Part shown: positions 17,147 to 26,765 of the stretch, piece by piece
How the letters are laid out: each line of letters opens with the position of its first letter
How positions within the stretch are numbered: the stretch's first letter is position 1
From: Candidatus Thiodictyon syntrophicum
GTDB lineage: Bacteria; Pseudomonadota; Gammaproteobacteria; Chromatiales; Chromatiaceae
Length of the DNA stretch: 64,000 bases
Assembly: GCF_002813775.1 (NCBI RefSeq)
Contig: NZ_CP020370.1
Span: 828,501-892,500 of the forward strand
Reading direction: 5' to 3'
Program-made: the position numbers and the translations under genes
Notes under the pieces: generated by a model
Told to the model about the DNA's origin: nothing
Seen by the model: only the letters and a program-made list of their open reading frames with translations
Database searches by the model: none

Positions 17147-19132
17147 GTGCCGAAGAAACCGTCCAAGACCGACCAGGCCAAGGGCCGGCAGCCCGAGTCG
17201 GCCCAGCTCAAGGCCGTCGAGCGCCTGCTCGAGGCCAGGGATTTCACGCGGGCCGTTATGCGGGCGCGCGCCCTGGTGCAGCGCTTCCCCGATCACGGCG
17301 CCGCCAACCGGATGCTGGTGGAGGCCCTCGATCAGGCCGGGAGCGCGGGGGCGGCGACCCTGGCGGCCTACCAGTGGGCGCACCGTCGGCCCAACAGCCA
17401 GGCGGCCCAGGAGGCACTGGTCCAATTCGCCGGCGAGGGCGGATATCCCCTACTGGTAGTCCGGGCCGCCGACCGCTTGGCCGACCTGGGCGCCATCGCA
17501 GAACCTATCCCTGCCGACCCCGCAGTCTTGGACGGGCTGATGCAACAACCCGACGGCTCGCACGCGACCCGCGAGGATTTGGAGCGTGTTGAAATCGGGC
17601 AGATCTACATGGCTGTCGACGACTTCGCCGCGGCCGTGCGTGAACTGGACGGCGTCGCCACCACCCCCGCCCGTAACAACCGGGCGCTCGCCCTCTTCCA
17701 TTCGGGGCGCAGCGAAGAGGCACTCGCCGCCACCCTCGACGCCTGGCAACAGGACCCGGGCAACCTCTGCGCCCTCGGTTTGGCCCTGCAACTGCGGTTC
17801 TATCGCGGTGATGAGACCGGCGCCCGGGCACTCGCGGTCCCCTTGGCCCAGGCCCAGGCCCGGCGCGCCGAGGATGCCCAGGCCCAGCTCGGCGCCCTGC
17901 TCCTGATCCGGGAGGATCAGGCCGCCTGGGACGCCTTCGAGCGCAGCAACCAGGCCGACTGGAGCGATGCGGCGACCGGCGTCCCGGAGGCCATGCGGCT
18001 CCTGTTCGGCGCCGGCGCCGCCAGCCGGTTGGGGCGCGGCGACCAGGCCCGGGACCTGTGGCAGCGCGCCCTGGCCCAGCACCCGGGGCTCGCGTCCGCC
18101 CGTGAGAACCTTGCCATCCTAGAGCGCGATGGCGTACCGCCGCTCTTCCCGGCCTTGTTCGCGCTGGGCCGGGCCTTCCCCATGGGCGTTATGGGCCGGA
18201 TTCACGAGACCGGTGCCGCGGCCCTCGAGTCCCGAATCAACCGGCTGGGCATGAGCGATCACTATCTGGAGGCGCTCTACCTGACCGGCGACCTGACGGT
18301 AAGGGGACTCGCCGCATATCTTCTGCAACGGCGGCTGGGTCACGCGGTCCGGGCCCCGGCGGGACCGACCACTAGGCCAGCGGCCACCATCCTGCGCGAC
18401 CTGGCGCGGCTGCCCATCGGCACCATCCAGGAACGCCTCGGGTTCATCAACGCCCTGCGGCAACGCAAGCTGCTCGCAGCCAACGAGGCCGTCGAATGCT
18501 GGGACGGCACCGGGCTGCAGGAGGTCACGGTGTTCTCGACCGCGATCCATCGGGAGACGGTGTCGACCGGCCTTCCGACCAAGCTCCAGACCCGGCTCGA
18601 GGAATCCATGCTCCAGATGCGGGCGCACCTGTTCGAGGCGGCCGAGGCCAACCTCAACGCCATCCTGGCGCGCGTCCCTGACCACCCGACCGCCTTAGGC
18701 AACCTCGCGGCGCTGCGCGGCCAGCAGGGCCGGACCCGGGAGTGCCGTGACCTGCTGCGGCGGGTCATCGCCGCCCACCCGGACTATCTGTTCGCCCGCT
18801 GCAACCTGGCCAGTATCCTGATCCCAGCCGGCGAACTGGATGAGGCCCAGGGTTTGCTGGACGGGCTGGCCCAACGGCCGCGGCTGCACCTCCAGGAGGT
18901 CTTCGAACTCTATGGTGTCCTGGCGATGCTCAGCCGCGCCCGGGGGGATGAGCGGGCCGCCGCCACCCTCATCGCCAGCCTGGAGCAGTTGGCGGAGCAA
19001 CCGGGCGACGAGCGGTGGCTGGCCTTGGCCAAGGTCCGTGTGGAGCGGGCTTTACCGCAAGGGCGTATCAACTCAACCGTGAGTGCCTCGACCAAGGGTT
19101 CAGCGGGGGCGGGTCGGCCGAAGCGGCGGTAG
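17147..19132 (+). CDS. Tetratricopeptide-repeat protein, 661 residues (paralogue 2)
   Basis: A tandem duplicate of the preceding gene: same length, same GGAGGACCCGCG ribosome-binding region before a GTG start, and the same order of TPR blocks and central domain. It begins MPKKPSKTDQAKGRQPESAQ and ends GSAGAGRPKRR. Divergence is spread evenly, so the duplication is not very recent, yet the length is preserved exactly, suggesting both copies are kept by selection. The 59-bp gap has no terminator, so they are probably cotranscribed. Function is unknown; paired subunits of one scaffold would fit. Confidence 0.85.
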   Translation: MPKKPSKTDQAKGRQPESAQLKAVERLLEARDFTRAVMRARALVQRFPDHGAANRMLVEALDQAGSAGAATLAAYQWAHRRPNSQAAQEALVQFAGEGGYPLLVVRAADRLADLGAIAEPIPADPAVLDGLMQQPDGSHATREDLERVEIGQIYMAVDDFAAAVRELDGVATTPARNNRALALFHSGRSEEALAATLDAWQQDPGNLCALGLALQLRFYRGDETGARALAVPLAQAQARRAEDAQAQLGALLLIREDQAAWDAFERSNQADWSDAATGVPEAMRLLFGAGAASRLGRGDQARDLWQRALAQHPGLASARENLAILERDGVPPLFPALFALGRAFPMGVMGRIHETGAAALESRINRLGMSDHYLEALYLTGDLTVRGLAAYLLQRRLGHAVRAPAGPTTRPAATILRDLARLPIGTIQERLGFINALRQRKLLAANEAVECWDGTGLQEVTVFSTAIHRETVSTGLPTKLQTRLEESMLQMRAHLFEAAEANLNAILARVPDHPTALGNLAALRGQQGRTRECRDLLRRVIAAHPDYLFARCNLASILIPAGELDEAQGLLDGLAQRPRLHLQEVFELYGVLAMLSRARGDERAAATLIASLEQLAEQPGDERWLALAKVRVERALPQGRINSTVSASTKGSAGAGRPKRR

Positions 19133-19429
19133 CCAGTCACCGGGCGGCGGCTTGAGCCGAGGATGGAGGAACCCTGGCGTCGCCGCCGTTCGCCGCTTTC
19201 GGCGCGACACTTGATCTTGTTAGCGGAATGTGCGAATTTTCGAGTGACGGTGAAGGAATCCAGCGAGAACGGGATTGGGATGGTAAGCTGTTACCAACCC
19301 GATCCAGGCATCTCAGCGGGTCATAAAGTGACGTTGAGTTTGATCTGTATCTCGCCCGTTGTTGTCACGGTTAGGTGCTTCGGCGCTCCGGGCATCTTGG
19401 ATTTTTACTTTGAATGATTGGGAGCGTTC

Positions 19430-20266
19430 GTGTCGATCGGAGAGGGGCGTTTACTTCAGTCGCACGGGCTCACTAGCCAAGTCTATGTACCGATCCTGAG
19501 AGCAATCTTCCAGGAGAAATACAGTGAAGGCTGCATTGCGATCGACTTCAGTCTCGACGATGTGCGAAGGGCCGCAGAGAAACTTGGGATCACTGCGCGA
19601 AACCCAGCCGATGTCGTCTACAGGATGCGCTCACGGACGGTCCTCCCAGCAGAGATCATTGCGTTGGGTTTCTACATCCTTCGTCAGGTTGGGCGTGGAA
19701 AATATCGTCTTGAGAAAGCAGTGAGCACGGTCATCGATCTTCCTGACACCAAACCGATTGAGGCGCTTGATCTCACGCCGATACCAGTCCGTCGACTGTT
19801 GCCCGAAGACTTGGCGGATGTCGATGAACAGGCACTCCTCACTGTCGCAAGCTATTGCAAGCTCTTCGATCACTTCACGGGACTGCGTATATACAGGCTG
19901 CGTTCGCACGTCCGAAAGAGTGTCGTCGGCATAGGCCAGGCAGAACTGGATGAGTTGGACGTGGGCGTGGCGTTTCGCGATGACGAAATACCCGTGGTCG
20001 TACCCATTGAGGCGAAGGCCGTGGCGGATCCCGTGAACCGCGTGCAAATATCAGCAATGGTCGCCTTTAGTGGGGATTACTTCCCGGATCACGAAGTCAG
20101 ACCACTTGCTCTCAAAGTCGATGAACGTGGTCTCATGCATATACTCGAGTTCAATGCTACGACTGAACCGAGCGACCTGATAGTGGTCCGATCAGCCTGC
20201 TATCGCTTGGTACTGTCTGAGAAGCAAAGAGAATTCATTCGTCACACACGTCCGGTGGTTCTTTGA
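19430..20266 (+). CDS. Putative type II restriction endonuclease (PD-(D/E)xK-like)
   Basis: A 278-residue protein partnered with the DNA methyltransferase gene it overlaps (TGATG). It has a plausible PD-(D/E)xK core: LDELDVGVAF (acidic residue) followed about 12 residues later by VVVPIEAKA (E-x-K), with strands and helices around it. The N-terminal half (DVRRAAEKLGI, DVVYRMRSR) may be a winged-helix-like DNA-recognition part. I cannot name the recognition sequence. GTG at 19430 has GGGAG six bases upstream. Codon use is more relaxed and the DNA less GC-rich than the TPR genes, consistent with transfer. Confidence 0.7.
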   Translation: MSIGEGRLLQSHGLTSQVYVPILRAIFQEKYSEGCIAIDFSLDDVRRAAEKLGITARNPADVVYRMRSRTVLPAEIIALGFYILRQVGRGKYRLEKAVSTVIDLPDTKPIEALDLTPIPVRRLLPEDLADVDEQALLTVASYCKLFDHFTGLRIYRLRSHVRKSVVGIGQAELDELDVGVAFRDDEIPVVVPIEAKAVADPVNRVQISAMVAFSGDYFPDHEVRPLALKVDERGLMHILEFNATTEPSDLIVVRSACYRLVLSEKQREFIRHTRPVVL

Positions 20267-21408
20267 TGGGTCGCCCCACTGCTATCGAGCTTTTCAGTGG
20301 CTGCGGAGGCATGAGCGCCGGGCTTCTCGACGCTGGTTATGACGTTCGTCTCGGCGTCGACCATGACCGGCCTAGTGTTGATGTATTCGAGTATAATCAT
20401 GCTTATCGCGGCAGTCACTCATTACTCGCTGACGTGGCCGCACTCAGCGGTCATGACTTGCTTTCAAGCGCCGGCATTGCATCCGTGGATCTTCTTGTCG
20501 GCGGCCCCCCATGCCAGCCATTTAGTATTGTCGGAAAGCGGCTTGGTCTCGCCGATCCGCGAGCACAGCTCATACAGGAGTATCTTCGCCTGATTTGCCA
20601 GACCAACCCGCGGGCCGTGATTTTTGAGAACGTGCCTTCATTAATCAGCGCTCATGATGGTGCGGTTATCGACGACATCGAAGCTCAACTCACCAGCATG
20701 GGTTACCGAGTTAAGTACGGAATTCTCAACGCAGCCGATTACGGAGTGCCGCAGAACCGGAAAAGACTGATCCTGGTCGCTATCAAGGGACGCTCGCGGT
20801 TCCCGTTCCCACCCGGTCCCACGCACGCAGCTATTCCTGATTTATTTCATGTTCCCTACGTTACATGCCGCGACGCCCTAAGCGATCTGCCCGATGTCGA
20901 GGAGCCAGCGGCAGCAGCCATTCCTAATCACGTTCGCACGGAGCACACGCCACGGATGACCGAAGCCTTCGCGCGCCTTGCGCCAGGAAAAAGGGATCCC
21001 GGTTCCTATCATGACAGACTACATCCTGACAGACCGGGGTACACGCTTCGCGCGGGAAGTGGTAACTTCTCGCCGCTTCGACCGGTCCACTATCTCTACA
21101 ACCGTGTTATATCGGTGCGGGAGAGTGCTCGCTTACAGGGCTTCTCTGATTCGTTTATTTGGCCCGATTCAATATCCCGCTTGCAGCAATACCGCCAGGT
21201 GGGAAATGCGGTGCCGCCACCGCTGGCTCGCGTTGTAGGTGCATTTATCGCTTACTTGCAGGGTTGGGCGTTGGATCCCGACGCGTCCCTTGGCAACCCC
21301 AATGACCGGCCGAACGGGCTGCTTCTCACTCCCGAAGAATTACGGGATCGCCGTATGCGGTACCATCGCGGAGGCGCAAGCTTTGGGAAACGCAAGGCCG
21401 AGGTATGA
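20266..21408 (+). CDS. DNA (cytosine-5-)-methyltransferase
   Basis: A 380-residue C5-cytosine methyltransferase with all main motifs: I (AIELFSGCGGMSAGLLDAGY), IV with the catalytic Cys (GGPPCQPFS), VI (FENVPSL), VIII (QNRKRLILVA), IX in the middle and X (QYRQVGNAVPPPLARVVG). It should protect host DNA from the nuclease upstream by methylating the same site; the target-recognition region lies at about 190-290 and its specificity is unknown. The ATG overlaps the nuclease stop by one base. The gene ends about 25 bp before the point where the minus-strand AAA ATPase loses homology. Confidence 0.92.
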   Translation: MGRPTAIELFSGCGGMSAGLLDAGYDVRLGVDHDRPSVDVFEYNHAYRGSHSLLADVAALSGHDLLSSAGIASVDLLVGGPPCQPFSIVGKRLGLADPRAQLIQEYLRLICQTNPRAVIFENVPSLISAHDGAVIDDIEAQLTSMGYRVKYGILNAADYGVPQNRKRLILVAIKGRSRFPFPPGPTHAAIPDLFHVPYVTCRDALSDLPDVEEPAAAAIPNHVRTEHTPRMTEAFARLAPGKRDPGSYHDRLHPDRPGYTLRAGSGNFSPLRPVHYLYNRVISVRESARLQGFSDSFIWPDSISRLQQYRQVGNAVPPPLARVVGAFIAYLQGWALDPDASLGNPNDRPNGLLLTPEELRDRRMRYHRGGASFGKRKAEV

Positions 21409-21433
21409 ACGAGAACTCTTTGCGAGAAGGATG

Positions 21434-22254
21434 ATCGTCGGAAGCCGCGGCTGGAGCAGCAAGGTGGTCATACAGATGAAACGCAGGGTGCCGTCGGAGA
21501 AGTCGCCGGCATCGAAGGTGTCGTCGCAGTCGCGGTGCCGCCAGCGCAACCGGATCTGCCGGGGGTTGTGCGGCTCTGGTTCGAGAACGAAGTCGAGAAA
21601 GAACGGCGCCACCCGTTGAATGGTTCTGACAATCAAGGCGTAGGCCGGGGTGTCGCGCAGGGCGCGCAGAAAGGCAGCTAAGTTGTCCGCCTGGGGAAGG
21701 AGGGCCGCTGTCTCGTCGATGCGGCCGGGCTGCTTGACTCTTGCGGATTCGCTCGTGTCATGGAAGTGGTAGACCTTCCAATCCCGCAGGTAGCCGACGA
21801 CATGGCCGCTCGCATCTTTGCTGTGCGGCTGGTCGGGTAGTGCCGATTCTCTGGCGCCGGGAGTTCCCAAGTGATAATTCTTGGTGCCTCCCGAATAGCC
21901 GATGGAGTAGCCGAAGAATTTGCATACTTCCTCTTTGAATAGCAGCCCTCCGGCCGCGTCCGGAGCCAATGTGACACTGTAGGCGTTCGGCGTAAAGTGC
22001 AGGTCGATCGTCAGTGCACTGGTTCGCTTGCGTCCAAGAAAGAGCAGCTTGTCCGCACCAAGCTGCTGGGCGACATGAAATTGCAGATTCTTGTTCAGTA
22101 GTTGGTTGACGAACCTGAACAGCCCGATGAAGTTCGACTTACCGGCGCCGTTGGCGCCGAGGAGGATGTTCAAGGGCTTCAGGCGCAAGTCGAGTCGCTC
22201 GATCGACTTGTAGCCTTCGACCTTTATTCGGTCCAGCTTTCCGAGATCGCCCAT
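21434..22254 (-). pseudogene. AAA-family (AAA15/RecF-like) ATPase, C-terminally truncated
   Basis: From the ATG at 22254 the protein reads the standard RecF/OLD-like opening (DRIKVEGYKSIERLDLRL) and Walker A LLGANGAGKSN. About 190 residues later come the signature and start of Walker B (FSDGTLRFICMTTLLLQPRL then PTIILL). A Walker B DEPE should follow, but the frame runs on as unrelated residues until a stop at 21340. The ATPase therefore lacks its second acidic motif and C-terminal lobe. The break lies next to the methyltransferase gene, so arrival of the restriction-modification pair probably removed the rest. It was likely the last gene of the HEPN/KGGVGR operon. Confidence 0.75.
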
Positions 22255-22314
22255 GGTCAATTCTTCATCTTGGCTATGGCCGCAGTTGCGCGCCGGGGCC
22301 GCCGCTTGGCTACC

Positions 22315-23778
22315 CTACACCGGCGCAATGCCCCCCCTCCTTAACAGCTTCGCCGCGACCCGGAAGAGATCAGGCATGTCGAGACGACCGTCCTTACGTC
22401 GGAACATGACACCGATGCGTTCGAGGGCGACGAATAATTCATGCTCGCCCTGTCGCTCGGGGTCGGGGAATGGCGGCAGGTAGTTGTTTTCGGCATCGGC
22501 AATGAGCCGCTGCACGGTCAGCGCATTGCTCCAGACGTGATACACATCCTCCTCCACCCGCGGTAACAGCAGACCGGCAAGCGGGGCCAGCACCCCCTTG
22601 ATCCAGGGAAACTCCTGGTGCAACTGATCCACCCGGGTCTTGGATGCGGCACGCAGCCCGTGACGGATGCCCTCGGGGGTGATGACCCGGTCAACCGGCG
22701 GGGTGAGGTGACGGGCGGCAGCGATCATCATGCCGAGAAAACTGCGGGGCGTGACCTCTGCCCTAGCATCGCCCAGGTGCGTCATTGGCCAGTCGTAGGT
22801 ATTGCCTTTCTTATAGGCATAGGCACCCTGCCCCATGTAGGGTCCAGCGAGTGCCGTCATGAGCGTCTTCTGATCCGTGGGTATGTATGCCAAAGGCCAA
22901 CGGTGGGTAAGGATAGAATCCCGATTCCCCTGCGGGAGGTTATTCAACTGGAGCAGCGCCGCGAATGCAGTCCTAGCATCGTCGTCCGGGGCCAGCGCCA
23001 ACCGGGCGAAGAGCAGACCGTAGAGATCCCACGCGGTCCAATCGAGCCGAATGGCGCCGGTGCGCAGCTTCGGCAACTCCACGAAGCGCAGTGCATCGTC
23101 GTCGAGTTGATCCGGCCGCAGGAAGAGCTTGAGGCGGATCGCACGGTACGCGCGCATGGCCCACACCACCTCCAGCAGGGTCTCGGTCAGCAGGCGCCTC
23201 CTGGGCCAGGTCCGCGCCACGGTATCCAGGGCGTCGTAGACCACCAGCAGGCTCTTACCCGCGGCCCGCAGCCGGTTTTCATGGGCAAGGAGCTGATCTT
23301 CGCGGGCCTCGTAATCACGCGCCAGGTCCAAGAAGACGCTCGGTCGCGCGGTCTCATTGCCGGCAGAGCGATCCGCTGCACTCAGGATGGTGGCCCACCA
23401 AAACGCCTTTGCGTCGTCGTGGCTACCGTTCGGTGCAACGGCTTTGTCGATGGCATCCACCGACACGCCGTCGGGGCCGCCGATGCCCGTATAGCCAAAA
23501 CGGACCTCAATCCGGTCCAGCCCGAGCCTGGGATAGGCACGCGCTGCCGCCTCGCGGGTGTCTGACTGGAAGAGCACGCTGGCCCAGAAGCTCTTGCCGC
23601 TCCCGCGCGAGCCCAGAACGATGGGTGTCGCCGGGTCCAGGGCCGCGGCGTGGGTCTCCGGGGCATAGATCTCATCGAGTCTTGCCGCATTCGCGCCAAC
23701 CGCGTCGGCGGAGGCGTCCGGCGGGATCGCGGCGATGGCACTGCGGATGGCCTGGAAGGCGTCGGCGGGGAGGCTCAT
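22315..23778 (-). CDS. P-loop ATPase of a conflict-type operon
   Basis: A 487-residue ATPase with Walker A VLGSRGSGKSFWASVLF at about residue 53-69 and Walker B-like LLVVYDALDTVARTW near 175. The latter has Asp-Ala-Leu-Asp in place of a Glu-containing box. An ELPKLRTGAIRLDW region follows, and no DNA-binding or nuclease domain is visible. It resembles the ATPase always found with KGGVGR-motif ParA-like partners in operons of suspected defence function. It overlaps the preceding gene by four bases (ATGA at 23775-23778), so expression is coupled. Confidence 0.75.
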   Translation of the reverse strand: MSLPADAFQAIRSAIAAIPPDASADAVGANAARLDEIYAPETHAAALDPATPIVLGSRGSGKSFWASVLFQSDTREAAARAYPRLGLDRIEVRFGYTGIGGPDGVSVDAIDKAVAPNGSHDDAKAFWWATILSAADRSAGNETARPSVFLDLARDYEAREDQLLAHENRLRAAGKSLLVVYDALDTVARTWPRRRLLTETLLEVVWAMRAYRAIRLKLFLRPDQLDDDALRFVELPKLRTGAIRLDWTAWDLYGLLFARLALAPDDDARTAFAALLQLNNLPQGNRDSILTHRWPLAYIPTDQKTLMTALAGPYMGQGAYAYKKGNTYDWPMTHLGDARAEVTPRSFLGMMIAAARHLTPPVDRVITPEGIRHGLRAASKTRVDQLHQEFPWIKGVLAPLAGLLLPRVEEDVYHVWSNALTVQRLIADAENNYLPPFPDPERQGEHELFVALERIGVMFRRKDGRLDMPDLFRVAAKLLRRGGIAPV

Positions 23779-25223
23779 CCCACGTCCTCATTTTCGGGTG
23801 GCTCAGCGTCCGAGCGCCGCAGGGAACCGACTCCGATGCTCGGTGCGCCCGCCAGGACCGAATCCGAATCGACAGGTATCGTAATCGGCAGCGTGTCATG
23901 GATTTGGTCCAGCAACTGGCCGAAGGCCGGCCGATAGACCCGCTCAACCAGCAGATCCTGTCGCGCCTGCGGGTCGAAGCCGCGAAACCGGGGGTCATCG
24001 GCCACGGCCAGCGGTATCCGCGGTTGCCAATCTTCGTCCGGGAGCACGGCCGCATCTGGTGCCGTGTCGTCCCAGGGTATGTCACTGAAGGCGCCCACCA
24101 CTGGTAATTCCGGGTCCACCCGCAGCGGGGCTGGCCCGAGTCCGACGTCAGTAAACAGGGTCCGGCAACGCTCGGCGAATGCCGCAGCATCCAGGGTCTT
24201 CTGCATCTTGCCCTGGACCAGGGTGAGGCGGTCGAGCCATTCAGGCGCGCCCTGCGCCCGATCGACGAATCGCGCCAAATGGGACAACAGCACCTCGAAT
24301 CCCTGATACGTCTGCGGTTCATCGAGACCGAACAAGAACACCTCCGCGCCGAGCCCCAGGAGTGCCGCGGCGGTGGTCTCATGCAGCCCGGCGCGCGCGT
24401 CCACCAGGATCGCGTCGTAGCGGTGCGGATCGGCGAAGGCATCCACCAGTGCGCGGATCTGGTCGAGCAGCGTGGTCACCTGACCTTCAGGCCCGATGTC
24501 TTCTACATAGGCGCGCGCGATCTTGGCGAGCACATCCGCGGGGTGACTCAAGGATCGCCGACCTAGCACTGGAATGACATCGATCCGTCCGCGTCCGCCA
24601 GCCAACCCGGAGGGTCCGACCAGATCGGTCAGAAAGGTCGCGTCAAGTGGCGCAAGCCCGTTTTCCACCAAGGCGTCGAGCACGCCGAATTCAGGCAAGG
24701 TGCCCTCGTCCAAGAGCATCGGCCCCAGACCGGGTGCTTCCAGGTCTAGGTCGATTGTCAGCACGCGCAGGCCGCGAGCGGCCAAATCCGCGGCCGTGAC
24801 CGCAAGCGCCGTGGACCGGCCGACCCCGCCCTTCAGGCTCGCGAAGACGAAGCGCGGTGGCGGCGGCGCGGCCGGAAAGGGCGCGCGCAGCCAATCGGCG
24901 CCGACTAACCGACGATCCAGGAGTCGGACGCGGTAGGCCCCGGCGGTGACGGTCAGAGCGGCGGGGTCCGCCAGGATCGGCGTGACACCGTAGGCGTCAG
25001 CCCCGGCGGCGACCCGATCCGACCGTGCATAGGGCCCGAGGGCCAGGCGAAGCCGGTCCGAAAGGGTCTTGACAGCCGTCTCGTCCAACTCGGAATCGGC
25101 GAAAAAGCAGAGGCGCCCGGTCGTGTCGCGCAGAGCGACTCCCGCGGACAATGTCTCTTCGCCAAGCGCTTCCGCCACGACTCTCGCAAGGGTAGGGAGG
25201 CTATCGTCGAATCGAATCGTCAT
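23775..25223 (-). CDS. ParA/MinD-like ATPase with KGGVGR motif
   Basis: A 482-residue protein. Residues about 1-115 form an N-terminal domain of unknown function. A deviant Walker A follows, FASLKGGVGRSTALAVTAADL, with Arg in place of the usual Lys of KGGVGKT, then LTIDLDLEAPGLGPMLL (switch/A' region) and AILVDARAGLHETTAAAL (Walker B-like, with an Arg-Ala change). MinD/ParA ATPases dimerise on ATP to drive positioning or switching. The KGGVGR variant is recognised as a distinct family in annotation systems and usually sits with a HEPN-type gene and a second ATPase, as here. The function of the set is unknown. Confidence 0.82.
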   Translation of the reverse strand: MTIRFDDSLPTLARVVAEALGEETLSAGVALRDTTGRLCFFADSELDETAVKTLSDRLRLALGPYARSDRVAAGADAYGVTPILADPAALTVTAGAYRVRLLDRRLVGADWLRAPFPAAPPPPRFVFASLKGGVGRSTALAVTAADLAARGLRVLTIDLDLEAPGLGPMLLDEGTLPEFGVLDALVENGLAPLDATFLTDLVGPSGLAGGRGRIDVIPVLGRRSLSHPADVLAKIARAYVEDIGPEGQVTTLLDQIRALVDAFADPHRYDAILVDARAGLHETTAAALLGLGAEVFLFGLDEPQTYQGFEVLLSHLARFVDRAQGAPEWLDRLTLVQGKMQKTLDAAAFAERCRTLFTDVGLGPAPLRVDPELPVVGAFSDIPWDDTAPDAAVLPDEDWQPRIPLAVADDPRFRGFDPQARQDLLVERVYRPAFGQLLDQIHDTLPITIPVDSDSVLAGAPSIGVGSLRRSDAEPPENEDVG

Positions 25224-25602
25224 GATCGGTCCTCAGGTGCCGATTGCGGCGACGGCATTACGTGCCTGTGTCTGCCAGGCGCTGATCCAGGAATCGTCGA
25301 TCTCGTTACCTTTGCAATAGCACATATCGGTATGCCAGTGCTCCATAAACGCCTGGTCCTCTATGAATCTCAAGAGTGGGCCGCCGCGGCGCCCCTGCAA
25401 ACGGTCGCGAACCATGGTGCGTAACCGCGGGAAGTGTTTGTAATATGCGTCGTCTGAGCGCTGTGCTTCAGGAAGCGCTCGCAGTCCCGCCTCGTCCATC
25501 ATCGCCTTGATGGCACACTCGGCCGCTATTCCGTAGAGGTAACCGGCTACACGCCGACAGGGCTCAGTGAAAAGCGCGTCGGCCGCAGCAAGGTGACGGT
25601 AG

Positions 25603-26765
25603 GGCACTGGTTCAGTTTAATTCCTGTTTACAAGACATTGAAATATATGTAATATATCTAGTTCGGCGCGGGTTTCCGTCACTTTTTGAATAAGTGAGAA
25701 CTTCTTGAACGGACAATGGACATGCCCTCATTGCAATTCACAGAATTGTCGGCATCACAAGACGTATCAAACCGGTCATAACGGTACGCGTTTGCTGTGG
25801 CGATGTCAAAGTTGCAATAGGCTCTTTTCCGAGACCAAAGCCACCCTTATCGAGGGGCTCAGGAAACCGACCAGCTTCATCATTCAAGTGCTCAAAACGC
25901 GCACTGAGGGGATCGGCTTGAACGCCGCCTGCCGGGCCTTCGCGATTGCGAAGAATACGTTGCTCCTATGGGAGCGTCGCCTGGCCGATTGCAAGGATGT
26001 GCTGGTCATATATGCCCTGACGCACACCTTTATTGAGCAACTGATCGAAGGTGATGAGCTTTATACGAAAGTGAATAGGAATGTCCCCCCGGAGGATTGT
26101 GAAGGCTGGACGATCGTACTGATGGAAAGGGCAAGTCGATTTATCTGGGCGCTTCAGTGCGGGAAAAAGGATCGCAGCCTATTTTCATATGCCATACAAA
26201 TACTTAGAGATGTCATCCTGCGTACTGGCGATGTCACTCTAGTCACCGACGGGGAACGTCGGTATGGCAATCTCCTGTTTGAAATTTGCCACGAAGTATT
26301 GCGAACCGGAAAACGCGGCCGCCCACCGAAAGTGCTTCGTCGCGGTGTGAAGGTGCGCCTTAAGAATAAAGGGAAAGGAACTGATAGAACGGGGCACTCG
26401 CGTCCCAAATACGAAACCCCTCATCCGGAGCATCCAGAAACCGATCAAGATGTGACGCCAGCCGATATTCATGCTAATCATTTGGAAGCATCGAACGCTT
26501 CATTTCGGCGAAAGAATTCTGCTTATCGCCGCCGAACGAATACGTACGCGAAGAGCATTTCTGGTTTGCAAAGAACATTGGATATGTTGTGGATTGTCCA
26601 TAACTTTATTCGCAGCCACTTCACGACAAAACAGGTTCCTGCGGTGGCTCTGGGGATTCTCCAGCAGGGACTCTCGTGGGATGAGGTCCTTAGAGTTCGA
26701 CAGCCCAGGTTATAAAAATACTACAAAAACATAAGGATAAGGAAGAACCAAACTGAACCAGTGCC
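25603..26765 (+). mobile_element. IS1-like insertion sequence, 1163 bp, complete
   Basis: Perfect 16-bp terminal inverted repeats: GGCACTGGTTCAGTTT at 25603-25618 and AAACTGAACCAGTGCC at 26750-26765. They are flanked by the 8-bp direct repeat GACGGTAG at 25595-25602 and 26766-26773. This is a textbook insertion with intact ends and target duplication, so it is recent. An 8-bp duplication fits the IS1 group. The internal DNA is richer in A and T than the surroundings. Confidence 0.95.
25705..26715 (+). CDS. IS1-like DDE transposase
   Basis: A 336-residue single-frame transposase. An N-terminal zinc finger (CPHC near residue 7 and CQSCNRLF near 36) is followed by a helix-turn-helix region (GIGLNAACRAFAIAKNTLLL). 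The catalytic core follows: IEGDELYTKV, LVTDGERRYGN and the C-terminal HLEASNASFRRKN (Asp-Asp-Glu order). The zinc finger and N-E-R/K region resemble the IS1 family of cyanobacteria and archaea, which use one long frame. The start is TTG at 25705 unless a nearby upstream codon is used. The protein looks intact and so possibly active. Confidence 0.85.
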   Translation: MNGQWTCPHCNSQNCRHHKTYQTGHNGTRLLWRCQSCNRLFSETKATLIEGLRKPTSFIIQVLKTRTEGIGLNAACRAFAIAKNTLLLWERRLADCKDVLVIYALTHTFIEQLIEGDELYTKVNRNVPPEDCEGWTIVLMERASRFIWALQCGKKDRSLFSYAIQILRDVILRTGDVTLVTDGERRYGNLLFEICHEVLRTGKRGRPPKVLRRGVKVRLKNKGKGTDRTGHSRPKYETPHPEHPETDQDVTPADIHANHLEASNASFRRKNSAYRRRTNTYAKSISGLQRTLDMLWIVHNFIRSHFTTKQVPAVALGILQQGLSWDEVLRVRQPRL

